Positions 61,461 to 64,000 of a stretch of 64,000 nt of DNA are shown piece by piece (position 1 is the first letter of the stretch; the number at the start of each line of letters is the position of its first letter). The stretch is from Variovorax sp. OAS795. GTDB lineage: Bacteria; Pseudomonadota; Gammaproteobacteria; Burkholderiales; Burkholderiaceae_C. The notes below the pieces were generated by a model that worked only from the letters and a program-made list of their open reading frames with translations, was not told the origin of the DNA and ran no database searches. The stretch spans positions 558,001 to 622,000 of the forward strand of contig NZ_JBEPOH010000002.1 of the NCBI RefSeq assembly GCF_040546685.1. The letters are read 5' to 3'. Both the position numbers and the translations under genes were made by a program.

Positions 61461-62287
61461 CAGTCGGCTCTCCGTCCAAGTCCGGCTGCAACGCCCAGCA
61501 TCGGAGCCACGATCCACCATCCTGGTGACTGGGCAAATGCGGTCGTCGCTGCATACGCCACCACGCATGCAACCGCCACGCTGACACCAACGCGCGGCCA
61601 TTGCAGCACCAGCTCAACCCCGCGGGAAGGCCGGGACGCCGGCGCATGCTGCTGGGAGGAGTACGCATGTTGCGGATGCAACATTGAAGCCGCTTGCACC
61701 GAAGCCGATGGCGCTGGAGCCCCAACCGGTGCGCCCGAGATGGGTCGTTCCGCCGGTGCGGCGGCAGCCGGGCCTGCGGGAGATATCGGAGCAACAGGCG
61801 TGGCACCGTCTGAGGACACGGGCTCCGAGAAGCCTGCCAGTTCATTGCGCAGCCGCCTCTCGAACTCGCCAAAGAGCTCTTCCGAGCGCTTCTTGACGAC
61901 CGGATAACCCAGCGAGGCGAGTCGGCCGGCGACCTGCATTTGCGCATCGATTCCCAGCGTGCACTCAACCTCGCCGTCGCCCGACTTCTCATCGAGGTTG
62001 ACCTTCATGCGGACATCGATGGTCGTTCCAGTGAACTTATCGCGCCCGGTGGCACTGAGCTCGACGTGGCGATCCAGCGTGTAGTCGCCAAGTACGATGG
62101 TGGTCGGAAGCTCCAGCTTGAACGGGCCGATTTTTTGTTTCATCAGCGCCGAGAACTGCTTGAGCGGCTCGACCTCCGTCACGTTCTCGCAGCCGGGAAT
62201 CAAGCCAGCAACGCGCTGGACATCGAAGAAGATGGCCCAGAGCTGGGCGGCCGATGCCGGGAGAGTGGCGTCAATCCTGAAATCCAT
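61460..62287 (-). CDS. CoxG-type SRPBCC protein with linker and C-terminal membrane anchor
   Basis: 275 residues. The SRPBCC fold (about residues 1-150) begins MDFRIDATLPASAAQLWAIF and has GLIPGCENV, as in CoxG. A long flexible stretch rich in Pro, Ala and Ser follows (about 155-220), and then two hydrophobic segments near the C-terminus (VGVSVAVACVVAYAATTAFA and WWIVAPMLGVAAGL). CoxG recruits CO dehydrogenase to the cytoplasmic membrane, so this protein may place the hydroxylase near the respiratory chain. It overlaps the FAD subunit gene and follows the large subunit gene by ten bases. Confidence 0.85.
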   Translation of the reverse strand: MDFRIDATLPASAAQLWAIFFDVQRVAGLIPGCENVTEVEPLKQFSALMKQKIGPFKLELPTTIVLGDYTLDRHVELSATGRDKFTGTTIDVRMKVNLDEKSGDGEVECTLGIDAQMQVAGRLASLGYPVVKKRSEELFGEFERRLRNELAGFSEPVSSDGATPVAPISPAGPAAAAPAERPISGAPVGAPAPSASVQAASMLHPQHAYSSQQHAPASRPSRGVELVLQWPRVGVSVAVACVVAYAATTAFAQSPGWWIVAPMLGVAAGLGRRAD

Positions 62288-62297
62288 GTGGTCCTCG

Positions 62298-64000
62298 TTA
62301 GGTTTCTTTGGCTGCCTTGGCCGCCTTGAGCGCTCGCCAGACTCGCTCGGGTGTGAGTGGCAGGTCTTTGATTCGCACCCCCCAGCCTTGGAAGAGTGCA
62401 TTGGCGACGGCCGGGGCGACGGGGAGGATGGCGCCTTCGCCACCGCCGCGGGAGCCAAACGGACCTGGCCCGTCAAGGCTTTCGATCAGTACGGTTCCCA
62501 CATGAAACGGCGCGTCCTCCATGGTCGGCACCCGGTAGTCGAACAAGGTGCCGTTCACGACCTGCCCGTCCTCGTACACGTATTCCTCGAAGAGTGTGTG
62601 ACCCAGGCCCATCACCATGGCGCCTTCGTCCTGACCTTCGGCCGCCTTGGGATTCATGACGTAGCCCAGGTCCGCGGCCCCTCCGACGCGGACCAGTCGG
62701 ATCGCGCCAGTGCCCTCGTCTACCTCGATCTCGCAGGCGCCGGCGCCGGTTTCCCAGAACAGGGGGGCCAGCTTGAACGCGCCGTTCTTCGTCTCCGAAT
62801 TGACCCGGCCGACACCAAGGAACTCGCCAGCGCTCATGCCATTGAAGCGCCTGAGCAGTTCGAGGATGGAGATCGATCCGGCCGGCCCTTCGATTCGCCC
62901 CTCTTCGAGTTGGTAGTCCTCGGGCGAGCCCCCGAGCACGGTGGCGGCCGTCTCGCCGATCTGGCGCAAGATGTCTTCGCAGGCCATCTGCACGGCCAGG
63001 CCGATGATCACCGTCGATCGGCTGGCGCCGGTCCCCCAGTCGTACGGCGCGAGCAGGGTGTCCGGCTCCGAGACTGAAATCATGCGCAGTGGCTGGCGCA
63101 GCATCTTCTGCGCAACGATCCGCAGGACACCTCGATTGCCTTGCCCGATTTCGACCGAGTTTGCCGATACGTTGATCGAGCCATCCGCGCGCAGGCGCAC
63201 CGTGGCCCCGCCGATAGGCATGATGCCCGGATCACTCACGCCGACCGCCACGCCTCGGCCGCGACGCCGTTGCGCCGTCATCGCGGGAAGCGCCTCCAGC
63301 GCCCCCACAGCCTTGCGCAGGGAATTGCGCATATCCACGTCCAGGGGACGCAGATCCGGTTTGATGATCTGCCCCTTGTCCGCCATGTTGAACATGCGGA
63401 ACTCGATCGGGTCTACGCCCAATGCGTCCGCCATGATGTCCATTTGGGACTCTGTCGCCCAGACGGCCTGAGGTCCCCCGATCGATCGGAAGGCCGCGCC
63501 TGGAACCGTGTTGGTGTAGACCCCGTATGACTCCAGCTGTAGGTTGGGAATGTGGTACGGGCCGATGGCGCGTATGGCTGCCTTGATGGCGATCGCCGGG
63601 CCGGTGTCGGCAAACGCTCCGCCGTTCAGTACGGCTTTGATGGACTTGGCCGTAATCCGGCCGGTTTGATCGACCGCGGTCTTGAGCGTGATTTCGGCAT
63701 CCAGGCGTCTGCAGGTCAGCATCGATTCGGCAATGGACAGGCAAACACGCACAGGTGCCCGGGCCTTCCAGGACAGTGCCGCCACAAGCGGATCGATCTT
63801 GACCGACGCCTTTCCTCCAAACCCACCACCGATGTAGGGCGAGTGCACGCGCACGCATGCCAGTGGAACGCCGAGCGTTTCCGAGCAAACCCGCGCGATG
63901 GCGGTAGGCGTTTGGCCGCCGCTCCAGATCTCGAGTGCATGCGGCTTCCAATCGGCGATGCTGACATGCGGCTCCATCGCGAAATGGAACACCATCGGAA
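62298..64000 (-). CDS. molybdenum hydroxylase large subunit, partial (N-terminus outside the window)
   Basis: About 567 C-terminal residues are in the window; the reading frame stays open to the edge, so the gene continues. Motifs are IGGGFGGKASVKIDPL, AFRSIGGPQAVWATE, EIGQGNRGVLRI and the catalytic Glu in GGGEGAILPV. It is the substrate-binding subunit of the second hydroxylase and probably oxidises an N-heterocyclic ring at a carbon next to nitrogen. It starts or lies near the start of the minus-strand module. Confidence 0.9.
   Translation of the reverse strand, partial: PMVFHFAMEPHVSIADWKPHALEIWSGGQTPTAIARVCSETLGVPLACVRVHSPYIGGGFGGKASVKIDPLVAALSWKARAPVRVCLSIAESMLTCRRLDAEITLKTAVDQTGRITAKSIKAVLNGGAFADTGPAIAIKAAIRAIGPYHIPNLQLESYGVYTNTVPGAAFRSIGGPQAVWATESQMDIMADALGVDPIEFRMFNMADKGQIIKPDLRPLDVDMRNSLRKAVGALEALPAMTAQRRRGRGVAVGVSDPGIMPIGGATVRLRADGSINVSANSVEIGQGNRGVLRIVAQKMLRQPLRMISVSEPDTLLAPYDWGTGASRSTVIIGLAVQMACEDILRQIGETAATVLGGSPEDYQLEEGRIEGPAGSISILELLRRFNGMSAGEFLGVGRVNSETKNGAFKLAPLFWETGAGACEIEVDEGTGAIRLVRVGGAADLGYVMNPKAAEGQDEGAMVMGLGHTLFEEYVYEDGQVVNGTLFDYRVPTMEDAPFHVGTVLIESLDGPGPFGSRGGGEGAILPVAPAVANALFQGWGVRIKDLPLTPERVWRALKAAKAAKET

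Noticed and set aside
1..64000. tRNA, rRNA, CRISPR arrays, insertion sequences, integrase genes
   Set aside because: No cloverleaf-like gene, regularly spaced repeats, transposase or integrase motifs were found on either strand by eye; very short or degenerate elements could be missed.

Overview
The window is high-GC, densely packed DNA with long co-directional gene runs, many ATGA stop/start overlaps, several Bug-type periplasmic receptors (tripartite tricarboxylate transporter family) and CaiB/BaiF CoA-transferases. This gene style points to a betaproteobacterium of the Burkholderiales, most likely Comamonadaceae (Variovorax/Acidovorax-like). That placement is inferred from gene content, not from a marker gene. 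I see no rRNA, tRNA, CRISPR array, insertion sequence or phage gene.

Layout. (1) 1-2000: the 3' end of an MFS permease gene, a bidirectional terminator, a LuxR-type response regulator and a small alpha/beta hydrolase. (2) 2168-18055: acyl-CoA cluster A. It holds an alpha-methylacyl-CoA racemase-like enzyme, an AraC-type regulator, two CoA ligases, two hotdog thioesterases, two orphan Bug receptors, a dienoyl-CoA-reductase-like SDR, a SCP2-type thiolase, a MaoC pair, a dehydrogenase, an isomerase, and a DUF35 protein followed by a thiolase-fold protein that has lost its cysteine. This is the toolkit for a branched-chain or ring-bearing acyl-CoA whose side chain is cut by a retro-aldol step. 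(3) 18056-20782: a junction with two unrecognised small proteins, an apparently frameshifted gene and a frameshifted DTW-domain gene. (4) 20783-39587: a pyridine-carboxylate (best fit picolinate) degradation region. A divergent pair of operons encodes a three-gene molybdenum hydroxylase, N-formylmaleamate deformylase (NicD type), a MarR regulator and an acyl-CoA dehydrogenase on one side. On the other side are a Rieske ferredoxin, reductase and oxygenase, a non-oxidative decarboxylase, 2,5-dihydroxypyridine dioxygenase (NicX type), maleamate amidase (NicF type) and a complete branched-chain-type ABC importer. (5) 39650-42816: an MFS permease, a LysR regulator and a ketopantoate-reductase-like enzyme. 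(6) 42926-51424: acyl-CoA cluster B (DUF35, thiolase, SDR, Bug, CaiB/BaiF, enoyl-CoA hydratase, Bug on the minus strand) and a divergent PrpF-like isomerase plus SDR. (7) 51480-58131: an AraC regulator, a four-gene aromatic-acid efflux cassette (AaeB, DUF1656, AaeA, outer-membrane factor) and a LysR regulator. (8) 58159-64000: a second hydroxylation module on the minus strand: molybdenum hydroxylase subunits, a CoxG protein, a flavin monooxygenase and an isochorismatase-fold amidase; the large hydroxylase subunit runs off the window.

How the parts may work together (inference). The ABC importer brings in an aromatic N-heterocyclic acid. The molybdenum hydroxylase oxidises the ring with water and the Rieske system adds a second hydroxyl. 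The amidohydrolase-fold decarboxylase yields 2,5-dihydroxypyridine. NicX opens the ring, NicD removes formate and NicF removes ammonia to give maleate. The module at 58-64 kb could feed the same 2,5-dihydroxypyridine node from another pyridine acid through a flavin monooxygenase. The efflux cassette would relieve aromatic-acid stress. No maleate isomerase is present in the window.

The most notable points are the cysteine-less thiolase/DUF35 pair in cluster A, the divergent pic-type promoter with a repeated operator-like sequence over each predicted start site, the second pyridine hydroxylation module, and the iron-sulfur/CoxG fusion.
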